Source: Pseudomonadota bacterium (lineage in GTDB: Bacteria; Pseudomonadota; Gammaproteobacteria; Burkholderiales; SG8-39). Taken from it: a DNA stretch of 7,503 nucleotides. The notes below the pieces were generated by a model, which was given only the letters and a program-made list of their open reading frames with translations, made no database searches and was not told where the DNA came from. Where the stretch lies: positions 1-7,503 of the forward strand of contig QGUL01000075.1 of NCBI GenBank assembly GCA_003242425.1, given 5' to 3'. Below, one piece after another: positions 1-7,503 of the stretch. The position numbers and the translations under genes were made by a program. The stretch's first letter is position 1; each line of letters opens with the position of its first letter.

Positions 1-437
1 AACTTGGGCCCATGTTTCAACATGGTGCCCTCGCCCACGTAGGCGCCGATGTTGACGTAGGAGGGCATCAGCACCACGTTCTTGGCGATGTAGGCGCCGC
101 GCCGCGCCATGGCGGGCGGAACGACGCGGAAACCGCCGGCGGCGAAGTCCTCGGGCTGGTAGTTGGCGAACTTGCCCGGCACCTTGTCGTAGTAATTGGT
201 CGACGCGCCCGGCATCAGCGCGTTGTCGTAGAGACGGAAAGAGAGCAGTACCGCCTTCTTGATCCACTGGTGGGTGTGCCACTGCCCGTCGATCTTCTCG
301 GCGACGCGCAGTTCGCCGCGGTCGAGCTTGGCGAGGACTTCCTCCACGGCCTCGCGCACGGTGCGGTCGGCGGTTGTGGGGCTGATCTGGGCGCGGTTCT
401 CCCAGGCTTGGTCGATGAGGCTTTGCAGCGTGTTCAT
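1..437 (-). CDS. dapD: 2,3,4,5-tetrahydropyridine-2,6-dicarboxylate N-succinyltransferase, N-terminal part (runs off left edge, probable frameshift at the edge)
   Basis: DapD transfers succinyl from succinyl-CoA to tetrahydrodipicolinate in the cytoplasm, opening the succinylase branch of diaminopimelate/lysine synthesis. The ATG at 437 gives a protein starting [18 protein letters not shown]. Family blocks follow in order: [20 protein letters not shown] (43-62), [33 protein letters not shown] and [18 protein letters not shown] (122-139), the last entering the left-handed beta-helix. About half of a roughly 275-residue protein is present. After Met139 the direct reading is LKHGPK, which does not fit the family. 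Adding one base after the ATG restores VETWAQV, close to the usual VDTWATV, so a one-base deletion or an edge sequencing error is likely around 20-21. No strong Shine-Dalgarno sequence precedes the start. The gene lies 84 bp downstream of dapC on the same strand and is probably co-transcribed with it. Identification is firm; the state of the reading frame is uncertain. Confidence 0.95.
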   Translation of the reverse strand, partial: MNTLQSLIDQAWENRAQISPTTADRTVREAVEEVLAKLDRGELRVAEKIDGQWHTHQWIKKAVLLSFRLYDNALMPGASTNYYDKVPGKFANYQPEDFAAGGFRVVPPAMARRGAYIAKNVVLMPSYVNIGAYVGEGTMLKHGPK

Positions 438-479
438 AGCGGATAGATCGTCAGGGTTGAACGTAGGGATAGCGCGCGT

Positions 480-497
480 CCGGGGCTTTAGCCCCGG
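480..497 (-). other. GC-rich stem-loop in the dapC-dapD gap
   Basis: A perfect 7-bp stem (CCGGGGC pairing with GCCCCGG) encloses a 4-base loop (TAAA on the minus strand). It lies 24 bp after the dapC stop and 42 bp before the dapD start. No run of T follows on either strand, so it is not a standard intrinsic terminator. It could be an mRNA-stabilising or attenuating hairpin between dapC and dapD, or one copy of a dispersed REP-like palindrome. The pairing is seen directly; any function is inference. The rest of the 84-bp gap shows no clear promoter. Confidence 0.55.
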
Positions 498-521
498 CGC
501 GGCGATGCCGGGCGGCCGCAA

Positions 522-1712
522 TCAGAGCGACTGCGCATAGGCGTTCAGCCGCTTGAGGCCTTCGATGCATTCCTTGAGCGGCGCGACCAGGGCCACGCGG
601 ATGTAGTGCGCGCCCGGGTTGACGCCGTGCGCCTCACGGGCGAGGTAGCTGCCGGGCAGCACCGAGACATTGTAGGCTTCGTACAGTCCCTGCGCGAACC
701 GGGCATCGTCGATGGGCGTACGGATCCACAGGTAGAAACCGCCCTCCGGCATTTCCGTTTCCAGGGGCTTGGCCACGAGTTCGCGCGCGGCGGCGAACTT
801 CTCGCGATAGAGCCGGCGGTTCTCGACCACGTGCGTCTCGTCGCGCCAGGCGGCCTCGCTTGCCTCCTGCACCGAAGGGCTCATGGCGCTGCCGTGATAG
901 GTGCGGTAGAGCAGGAACTGCCGCAGCAGTTTGGCGTCCCCCGCGACGAAGCCCGAACGCATGCCTGGCACGTTGGAGCGCTTCGACAGGCTGGAGAACA
1001 CCAGCAGGCGCGGAAAGCCCGTGCGGCCCAGGCGGTTGGCTGCCTCCAGGCCGCCGAGCGGCGGCTTTTTCTCGTCCAGGTAGAGTTCCGAGTAGCACTC
1101 GTCGGACACGATCACGAAGCCGTAGCGGTCGGACAGCTCGAAGAGCTTGCGCCATTGCTCCATGCTCATGACCTTGCCGGTCGGATTGCTGGGCGAGCAG
1201 CAGTAAAGGAGCTGCACGCGCTGCCAGACCGATTCCGGCACCTCGCCGTAGTCGATCTCGAAGCCGTTCTCGCGGCAGGCGTTGACGTAATAGGGCGTGG
1301 CGCTAGCCAGCAGCGCCGCCCCCTCGTAAATCTGGTAGAAGGGGTTGGGGCACACGACCACGGGGTCGCGGCTGCGGTCGATCACGGTCTGGGCGATGGC
1401 GAACAGCGCCTCGCGCGAGCCGTTTACCGGCAGCACTTGGCTCAAGGCGTCGATCTTGGGCAGGTCATAGCGGATCTGCAGCCAGTCGGCGATGGCATGG
1501 CGCAGGCTCTCGGAGCCGGCCGTGGCCGGATAGGCCGACAGGCCGTCCAGGTTGTCGGCCAGCGTCTGCCGGATGAATTCCGGCGTCGGATGCTTGGGCT
1601 CGCCGATGGACAGATTGATGGGCGCGTACTTCGGATCGGGCCGGACGTCCGCGTACAGTTGGCGCAGCTTTTCGAAGGGGTAGGGCTGCAGCTTGCCGAG
1701 ATCGGGATTCAT
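522..1712 (-). CDS. dapC: N-succinyldiaminopimelate aminotransferase (DapC type, PLP class I)
   Basis: DapC transfers the amino group of glutamate to N-succinyl-2-amino-6-oxopimelate, giving N-succinyl-LL-diaminopimelate. This is the step directly after DapD. The 396-residue product has the class I/II fold-type I aminotransferase pattern: NLSIGEPKHPTPEFI near the N-terminus (33-47), YPATAGSESLR (61-71), the CSPSNPTGK loop with Asn176, SDECYSELY with Asp204 and Tyr207 for the PLP ring, SSLSKRSNVPGMRSGF with Lys244 as the predicted Schiff-base lysine, and IRVAL with Arg372 for the substrate carboxylate. Length is normal and no key residue is missing. The start follows the queF stop by 5 bp, with no good Shine-Dalgarno sequence, so translation is probably coupled to queF. 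Class I aminotransferases are hard to separate by sequence alone. The DapC call rests on the overall sequence and on adjacency to dapD; another class I aminotransferase activity is possible but less likely. Confidence 0.93.
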   Translation of the reverse strand: MNPDLGKLQPYPFEKLRQLYADVRPDPKYAPINLSIGEPKHPTPEFIRQTLADNLDGLSAYPATAGSESLRHAIADWLQIRYDLPKIDALSQVLPVNGSREALFAIAQTVIDRSRDPVVVCPNPFYQIYEGAALLASATPYYVNACRENGFEIDYGEVPESVWQRVQLLYCCSPSNPTGKVMSMEQWRKLFELSDRYGFVIVSDECYSELYLDEKKPPLGGLEAANRLGRTGFPRLLVFSSLSKRSNVPGMRSGFVAGDAKLLRQFLLYRTYHGSAMSPSVQEASEAAWRDETHVVENRRLYREKFAAARELVAKPLETEMPEGGFYLWIRTPIDDARFAQGLYEAYNVSVLPGSYLAREAHGVNPGAHYIRVALVAPLKECIEGLKRLNAYAQSL

Positions 1713-1717
1713 ATCGT

Positions 1718-2134
1718 CTAGCGGATGTTGGACTGGGCCTGGAAGCTGATCGCGGGAATGTCGATTTGCGGCACCCAGCCCGCCTTACGGTGTTCGGCGA
1801 CCACGGTGGTGAAAATGCCGCCGCGCACGTAGAACTTCGCCGTCAGGCGCATGAAGCGCGGATCGAGCAGTTGCACCAGATCGCCCAGGATCTTGTTGGT
1901 GACCGCCTCGTGGAAGGTGCCCTGGTCGCGGTAGGACCAGATATAGAGCTTGAGGCTCTTCAACTCCACGCACCGCTGATCGGCGACATAGTCCAGATAC
2001 AGCACCGCGAAATCCGGCTGCCCGGTCACGGGACACAGGCAGGTGAATTCCGGGATTTCCATATGAATCAGATAATCCCGTTCCGGCGCCGGGTTCGGGA
2101 AGTGCTGCAGGTCGGTACTGGGTTGGGTCGGCAT
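1718..2134 (-). CDS. queF: NADPH-dependent 7-cyano-7-deazaguanine (preQ0) reductase, short type I form
   Basis: QueF reduces the nitrile of preQ0 to the primary amine of preQ1 with two NADPH, in the cytoplasm, on the way to queuosine in tRNA. The 138-residue product is a single T-fold unit, like the Bacillus subtilis (type I) enzyme and unlike the roughly 280-residue type II enzyme of E. coli. The catalytic block is [14 protein letters not shown] (30-43): Cys34 is the predicted nucleophile that forms the thioimide, and Asp41 is the proton-relay acid. The QueF signature [10 protein letters not shown] is at 57-66. TFHE (73-76) supplies His75 and Glu76 for substrate binding. The Cys-to-Asp and Cys-to-Glu spacings (7 and 42) equal those of the B. 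subtilis enzyme. The gene is first in the unit ahead of dapC. No queuosine-pathway partner is in the window, and no preQ1 riboswitch is evident upstream. Start ATG at 2134; the Shine-Dalgarno match is weak. Confidence 0.95.
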   Translation of the reverse strand: MPTQPSTDLQHFPNPAPERDYLIHMEIPEFTCLCPVTGQPDFAVLYLDYVADQRCVELKSLKLYIWSYRDQGTFHEAVTNKILGDLVQLLDPRFMRLTAKFYVRGGIFTTVVAEHRKAGWVPQIDIPAISFQAQSNIR

Positions 2135-2170
2135 TTCGGAAAATTGGGCTTAAGGCGGTTCGGAAGCGGG

Positions 2171-2179
2171 TGGTATTAT
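2171..2179 (+). promoter_or_regulatory. candidate extended -10 element for the smc-zipA-ligA unit
   Basis: TGGTATTAT has the TG-N motif of extended -10 promoters followed by a 5-of-6 match to TATAAT. It overlaps the minus-strand -10 candidate. Use of this site would give smc a 5' leader of about 175 bases. No good -35 is visible. It may be a by-product of the dyad symmetry around the minus-strand element. Confidence 0.25.
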
Positions 2180-2180
2180 A
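2175..2180 (-). promoter_or_regulatory. candidate -10 element for the queF-dapC-dapD unit
   Basis: On the minus strand 2180-2175 reads TATAAT, an exact sigma-70 -10 consensus in otherwise GC-rich DNA, about 40 bp upstream of the queF ATG. Transcription would start near 2168 and leave a leader of about 34 bases. The hexamer 17 bp upstream (TAAGGC) is a poor -35, so a regulator or another contact may be needed. The element lies at the centre of the 53-bp palindrome. Confidence 0.4.
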
Positions 2181-2260
2181 CGGCCCGCTTTCCAACCGCC
2201 TTATTGTGAGAAGAGAAGCGGCAGAGGACAGCGCAGCCGGGACCGGGTCCACAGGTCTAT

Positions 2261-2289
2261 GCGTACGACGAGAGGAGTGCGCCGTACGC
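2261..2289 (+). other. hairpin in the smc leader
   Basis: A 7-bp inverted repeat (GCGTACG at 2261-2267, CGTACGC at 2283-2289) has a purine-rich loop containing GAGAGGAG (2270-2277). No usable start codon follows that Shine-Dalgarno-like run at normal distance: the frame opened by the GTG at 2277 stops at 2319. Further GC-rich pairing follows (2294-2299 with 2313-2318). The leader may therefore be structured, but the function is unknown and GC richness alone can create such stems. Confidence 0.3.
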
Positions 2290-2360
2290 GCAGCCGGCGA
2301 CCGGCCGCGGACCGCCGGTAGCCCGGACTGTTTCCTTGCCCATCCACAGCTTCGTCGATC

Positions 2361-5300
2361 GTGCGTCTAACTCAACTAAAACTCGCCGGATTCAAATCCT
2401 TTGTCGACCCGACCACCATCCACGTCCCGGGCAAGCTGGTCGGGATCGTGGGGCCGAACGGCTGCGGCAAATCCAACATCATCGATGCCGTGCGCTGGGT
2501 GCTGGGCGAATCGAAGGCTTCCGCCCTGCGCGGCGAGTCGATGCAGGACGTCATTTTCAACGGCTCGACGCTGCGCAAGCCGGTGGCGCGCGCTAGCGTC
2601 GAGCTCGTGTTCGACAACAGCCTCGGCAAGGCAGCCGGCCAGTGGTCGCAGTACGCCGAGATTTCGGTCAAGCGCGTACTGACCCGCGACGGCGAATCCT
2701 CCTACTGGATCAACAACACCCAGGTCCGCCGCCGCGACGTGCAGGACATCTTCCTGGGTACCGGCGTGGGCCCGCGTGCATACGCCATCATCGAGCAGGG
2801 GATGATCTCCCGCGTGATCGAGGCCAAGCCCGAGGAGCTGCGCATCTTTCTGGAAGAGGCGGCGGGTGTTTCCAAATACAAGGAACGGCGGCGCGAGACC
2901 GAGCACCGGCTGGAGGATACGCGCGAGAACCTCGCCCGGGTCGAGGACATCCGCAGCGAGCTCGCCGGCCAGATCGAGAAGCTGACCCAGCAGGCCGAAG
3001 TTGCTAAGCAGTACAAGAACTACCAGGCCGAGGCGCGCGACAAGCAGAACCTGCTCTGGTATCTGCGCAAGCAGGACGCCGAAGCCGAGGCGCAGCGCCT
3101 GCAGCGCGAGATCGACCAGGCGGTCAACGCCCTCGAAGCCGAAACCGCGCGTCTGCGCGAAATCGAAGCGCGGCTGGAAGCGGTGCGTGCCGAGCACTAT
3201 GCCGCCGCCGATGCCGTGGCCGCCGCGCAGGGCGAGTTCTACAGCGTCAACACCGAAGTCTCGCGCCTGGAAACCGAGATCCGCTACGTCAGCGAAAAGC
3301 GCCAGCGCCTGGAGGCGCAGGTCGCGCAGCTCGAACAGCAGATCGAACAGTGGCAGCGCCAGCGCGAAGAGCTGGGCGAAGCGCTCGGCATGTGGCGCAG
3401 CCGGCGCGAGCAGGCCGCCGAGCGCATCGCCCTGGCGCAGGCGCGCGTCGACGAAGAACAGGCGAGGCTGCCCGAGGCGGACGAAGCTTTCCGCGCCTCG
3501 CAGGCGAGTTTGAACGAGGCGCGCGACGCCATCGCGCGCGCCGAACAGGCCTTCCGGGTCGAGCAGACCCACCTCGAACACGTCGGCAAGACCATCCAGC
3601 AGCTGGAGGTGCGCGAGGAACGGCTCATCGCCGAGCGCGAGGGGCTGGTCGAGCCGGACCAGGCGCGCCTTGAGGAATTGCAGGAATCGATCGCGCTCGC
3701 CGAGGCGGAGCTTGCCGAATGCGGTGAACGCATCCGCGCGCTGCAGGAGGAGCTGCCGCAACTGGAGGCGGCCCGTGCCGAGGCCTTGCAGCGGCTGCAG
3801 GAACTGCAGCGCGAAGGCCATACCCTCGAAGGCCGGCTCAGCACCCTGCAGAAAATCCAGGCGCAGGTCGAACAGAACGGCAAGATCCAGGACTGGCTGG
3901 AGAAATACGACCTGCAGCACCTGCCCCGACTGTGGCAGAAGATCACGGTCGAACCGGGCTGGGAGGTGGCCGTCGAGTCGATCCTGCGCGAGCGGCTGCA
4001 CGCGCTCGAACTGTCCGATCCCGACGTGCTGCAGCGGCTGCTCGAGGATGCGCCGCAGGCCAAGCTCAGCGTCTACGGCCGCGAAATCGGCGCGGCGCCT
4101 GCACAGCCCTACAACGAATTCCAGCCGCTCTCGGCCCTGGTGCGCTGCAACGACGAGGCCGTACGCGCCGTGGTGGAGGACTGGCTGCACGGCTGCTACG
4201 CGGTCGAAGGCGTGCCGCGCCTGATGACGCGCCTTGCGCTGCCGCCCGGCACGGTGCTGGTGAACCGCGAAGGCCACCAGTTCACGCGCTACGCCGTGGC
4301 GTTCCACGGCCCGGACACCGGCGACGCGGGCATCCTGGCGCGTCAGCGCGAGATCGAAGGTCTGACGGAGGAAGTCGCCCGCAGCGCGCAGCGCATCGAA
4401 GAGGCGCGGCGTGCGCAGGAGGAAGCCGAGCGCGCCCTTGCCGAGCGGCGCGCCCGGCTCGCCGAGCTGCAATCGCGCGAAGCCGGACACAACCGCGAAC
4501 GCCACGCGTTGCAGATGGAACTGCTCAAGCTCACCGAGGGCGTGACGCGGGTGCGCGAGCGTCGCGCGCAGATCGATCAGGAGCTGGAGGAACTGCGCGC
4601 GCAGAAGGAGGCCGAGCAGGAGCAGCAGGCCCAGGCCGAAGCGAATCTCGAACGCCACCAGGCCGAGATCGACGAGCTCTACATGCGCTACGAAAGCGTG
4701 AAGGCGGCCTACGACGCGGCCGGTCAGGCGCTGGAGCGGCAGCGCCAGGCGGTGCAGGCGGCCGAGCGCGAACTGCAGGAAGCGCATTTCGCCGAGCGCG
4801 AATGCGCCGGCAAGGTGGCCGAGATCGAGCGTTCGATCGAGAATCTCGCCGAGCAGATCGAACGCGCCCGGGAAGGCCGCGAGGCCGCGCAGGCCGAATT
4901 GCAGGACGTGCGCGACGAGGGCCTGCGCGAGCAGCTGCAGGCAATCCTCGAACAGCGCAGCGAACGCGAACAGCGCCTCGCCGAAGCGCGCGACCGTCAG
5001 GAGGAACTGACCCAGGCACTGCGTGAAGCCGACGAGGAGCGTCTCGCCTGCGAACAGAACCTGCAGCCGCTGCGCGACCGCATCGGCGAGCTGCGGCTGA
5101 AGGAACAGGCCGCGCGCCTCAACTACGATCAGTACGCCGAGCAGCTTGCGGCGGCCAATGCCGACGAAGCGCTGCTCGCGCAAATGGCGGAACAGAACAA
5201 GCAGCGCCCCAACGCGCTGCAGGCCGAGATCAACCGCCTCAACCAGTTGATGAGCGATCTGGGCGCCATCAACATGGCGGCGCTGGAGGAACTGGCCGCG

Positions 5301-5882
5301 GCCACCGAGCGCAAGGCCTTCCTCGATTCCCAGGCCGAGGACCTCACCCAGGCGCTCGAGACGCTGGAAAACGCCATCCGCCGCATCGACCGCGAGACAC
5401 GCGAGAAGCTGCAGCAGACCTTCGACGAGGTGAACGGCCATTTCAGCCGCATGTTCCCGGCCCTGTTCGGCGGCGGCGAGGCGAAACTGGTGATGACCGG
5501 CGACGAGATTCTCGACGCCGGCATCGAGGTCCATGCCCATCCGCCGGGCAAGCGTAATTCGAGCATTCATCTGTTGTCCGGCGGCGAAAAGGCGCTCACG
5601 GCGATCGCGCTGGTGTTCTCGCTGTTCCAGTTGAACCCGGCGCCGTTCTGTCTGCTCGACGAGGTGGACGCGCCGCTCGACGACACCAACACCGAGCGTT
5701 TCTGCGACCTGGTGCGCAAGATGTCGGAGCACACCCAGTTCCTGTTCATCAGCCACAACAAGATCACCATGGAGATGGCCGAGCAGCTCATCGGCGTCAC
5801 CATGCAGGAGCAGGGCGTCTCGCGCGTCGTGGCGGTGGATATCGAAGAAGCGATGCGTATGAAGGATTCGGTGGCGGCGTGA
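2361..5882 (+). CDS. smc: Chromosome segregation ATPase SMC (condensin subunit)
   Basis: Smc dimerises through its hinge and works with ScpA/ScpB to extrude and organise DNA loops for chromosome segregation. The 1173-residue product has the full layout. The N-terminal head begins MRLTQLKLAGFKSFVDPT, with Walker A GPNGCGKS (31-38) and the IIEQG loop (Gln146). The first coiled coil runs about 165-505, rich in E/R/Q/A heptads. The hinge is at about 510-652 and the second coiled coil at about 658-1000. The C-terminal head has LLSGGEKALT (1071-1080) as ABC signature, LLDEVDAPLDD with Asp1100/Glu1101 as Walker B, and FISHNK as switch motif. Length is typical. GTG 2361 is the only reasonable start: it begins the canonical N-terminus, the frame is closed by TAG at 2319, and no ATG lies between. 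No clear Shine-Dalgarno sequence precedes it. No scpA or scpB lies in the window. zipA follows after 35 bp, so the genes are probably one transcript. The hinge lacks the glycine-rich strand motif of the Bacillus protein. Confidence 0.98.
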   Translation: MRLTQLKLAGFKSFVDPTTIHVPGKLVGIVGPNGCGKSNIIDAVRWVLGESKASALRGESMQDVIFNGSTLRKPVARASVELVFDNSLGKAAGQWSQYAEISVKRVLTRDGESSYWINNTQVRRRDVQDIFLGTGVGPRAYAIIEQGMISRVIEAKPEELRIFLEEAAGVSKYKERRRETEHRLEDTRENLARVEDIRSELAGQIEKLTQQAEVAKQYKNYQAEARDKQNLLWYLRKQDAEAEAQRLQREIDQAVNALEAETARLREIEARLEAVRAEHYAAADAVAAAQGEFYSVNTEVSRLETEIRYVSEKRQRLEAQVAQLEQQIEQWQRQREELGEALGMWRSRREQAAERIALAQARVDEEQARLPEADEAFRASQASLNEARDAIARAEQAFRVEQTHLEHVGKTIQQLEVREERLIAEREGLVEPDQARLEELQESIALAEAELAECGERIRALQEELPQLEAARAEALQRLQELQREGHTLEGRLSTLQKIQAQVEQNGKIQDWLEKYDLQHLPRLWQKITVEPGWEVAVESILRERLHALELSDPDVLQRLLEDAPQAKLSVYGREIGAAPAQPYNEFQPLSALVRCNDEAVRAVVEDWLHGCYAVEGVPRLMTRLALPPGTVLVNREGHQFTRYAVAFHGPDTGDAGILARQREIEGLTEEVARSAQRIEEARRAQEEAERALAERRARLAELQSREAGHNRERHALQMELLKLTEGVTRVRERRAQIDQELEELRAQKEAEQEQQAQAEANLERHQAEIDELYMRYESVKAAYDAAGQALERQRQAVQAAERELQEAHFAERECAGKVAEIERSIENLAEQIERAREGREAAQAELQDVRDEGLREQLQAILEQRSEREQRLAEARDRQEELTQALREADEERLACEQNLQPLRDRIGELRLKEQAARLNYDQYAEQLAAANADEALLAQMAEQNKQRPNALQAEINRLNQLMSDLGAINMAALEELAAATERKAFLDSQAEDLTQALETLENAIRRIDRETREKLQQTFDEVNGHFSRMFPALFGGGEAKLVMTGDEILDAGIEVHAHPPGKRNSSIHLLSGGEKALTAIALVFSLFQLNPAPFCLLDEVDAPLDDTNTERFCDLVRKMSEHTQFLFISHNKITMEMAEQLIGVTMQEQGVSRVVAVDIEEAMRMKDSVAA

Positions 5883-5904
5883 GCCCGCGTCGTCGCGACT
5901 GAAC

Positions 5905-5911
5905 GGGGAAG
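5905..5911 (+). promoter_or_regulatory. ribosome binding site of zipA
   Basis: GGGGAAG ends 6 bases before the ATG at 5918, in the 35-bp gap after smc. It is the clearest Shine-Dalgarno-like sequence in the window and supports the chosen zipA start. Confidence 0.5.
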
Positions 5912-5917
5912 TCACGC

Positions 5918-7503
<1,586 letters not shown>

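Larger units (their letters stand above)
2151..2203. repeat. 53-bp imperfect palindrome between divergent queF and smc
   Basis: The outer arms are exact over 10 bp: TAAGGCGGTT at 2151-2160 against AACCGCCTTA at 2194-2203. After one mismatch, pairing continues through 2162-2170 against 2184-2192 (one G-T pair), with AAGCGGG facing CCCGCTT. It then reaches the centre, where GTA (2173-2175) faces TAC (2179-2181). The dyad centre is at T2177, inside TATTATA. Almost all positions pair, which is well beyond chance for a spacer of this size. It could be an operator for a dimeric regulator acting on both units, a cruciform-forming site, or a dispersed palindromic repeat. The symmetry is seen directly; the role is inference. 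Confidence 0.8.

Noticed and set aside
480..520. An intrinsic terminator after dapC
   Set aside because: The stem-loop is good, but no T-run follows it on the minus strand, and dapD follows in the same direction.
606..1721. A 371-codon open frame on the plus strand across dapC
   Set aside because: It is antisense to a complete aminotransferase with all catalytic residues. The translation shows no family motif and is an expected by-product of GC-rich coding DNA.
2135..2168. A preQ1 riboswitch in the queF leader
   Set aside because: The leader is only about 34 bases if the TATAAT is used, and I see no preQ1-type pseudoknot or A-rich tail.
2259..2321. A 20-codon ATG open frame upstream of smc (MRTTRGVRR...)
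   Set aside because: It has extreme arginine content from GC-rich DNA, no convincing ribosome site and overlaps the hairpin. A leader peptide cannot be excluded, but nothing supports it.
2340..2348. A DnaA-box-like 9-mer (CCATCCACA) just before smc
   Set aside because: It has two mismatches to TTATCCACA, is a single copy, and there is no AT-rich unwinding region or dnaA/dnaN/gidA context.
2376..5915. An open frame of 1179 codons on the minus strand, antisense to nearly all of smc
   Set aside because: It mirrors smc. High third-position GC and the Glu/Gln/Arg/Ala-rich coiled coil leave few stop codons in the reverse frame. Its translation is a Leu/Arg/Gln/His-rich mixture with no domain pattern, and the plus strand encodes an unmistakable Smc.

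Overview
This is a GC-rich chromosomal window (by eye roughly two thirds G+C) of housekeeping genes from a proteobacterium. It has two divergent transcription units around one short intergenic region. The smc-zipA-ligA order, a zipA product with the FtsZ-binding C-terminal domain, and a DapC-type aminotransferase next to dapD all point to Beta- or Gammaproteobacteria. I favour a betaproteobacterium, from general recall of such neighbourhoods and of the long ZipA form; this was not tested by a search.

Left unit (minus strand, read right to left): queF (1718-2134), dapC (522-1712) and the 5' part of dapD (1-437, running off the left edge). queF and dapC are 5 bp apart. dapC and dapD are separated by 84 bp that hold a compact GC-rich stem-loop. 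DapD and DapC catalyse consecutive steps of the succinylase branch of diaminopimelate/lysine synthesis, which feeds peptidoglycan and protein. QueF makes preQ1 for the queuosine tRNA modification. The last bases of dapD at the window edge appear to carry a one-base deletion: the family-conserved continuation reappears in the neighbouring frame.

Centre: the 226-bp divergent spacer (2135-2360) has a 53-bp imperfect palindrome (2151-2203) whose centre carries -10-like sequences on both strands. A GC-rich, hairpin-prone leader without a clear Shine-Dalgarno sequence then leads to the GTG start of smc.

Right unit (plus strand): smc (2361-5882), the chromosome condensation ATPase; zipA (5918-7057), the membrane tether of the FtsZ ring; and the 5' part of ligA (7054-7503), NAD-dependent DNA ligase. 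zipA and ligA overlap by 4 bp. The unit combines chromosome segregation, septum assembly and DNA joining.

I see no mobile element, CRISPR array, RNA gene or clearly foreign insert, and no complete new system. The observations most worth following are an apparent tandem duplication of the FtsZ-binding-type module inside ZipA, the frame disruption in dapD at the left edge, the long palindrome between the divergent units, and a Trp at a normally Tyr position in the NAD-binding domain of LigA.
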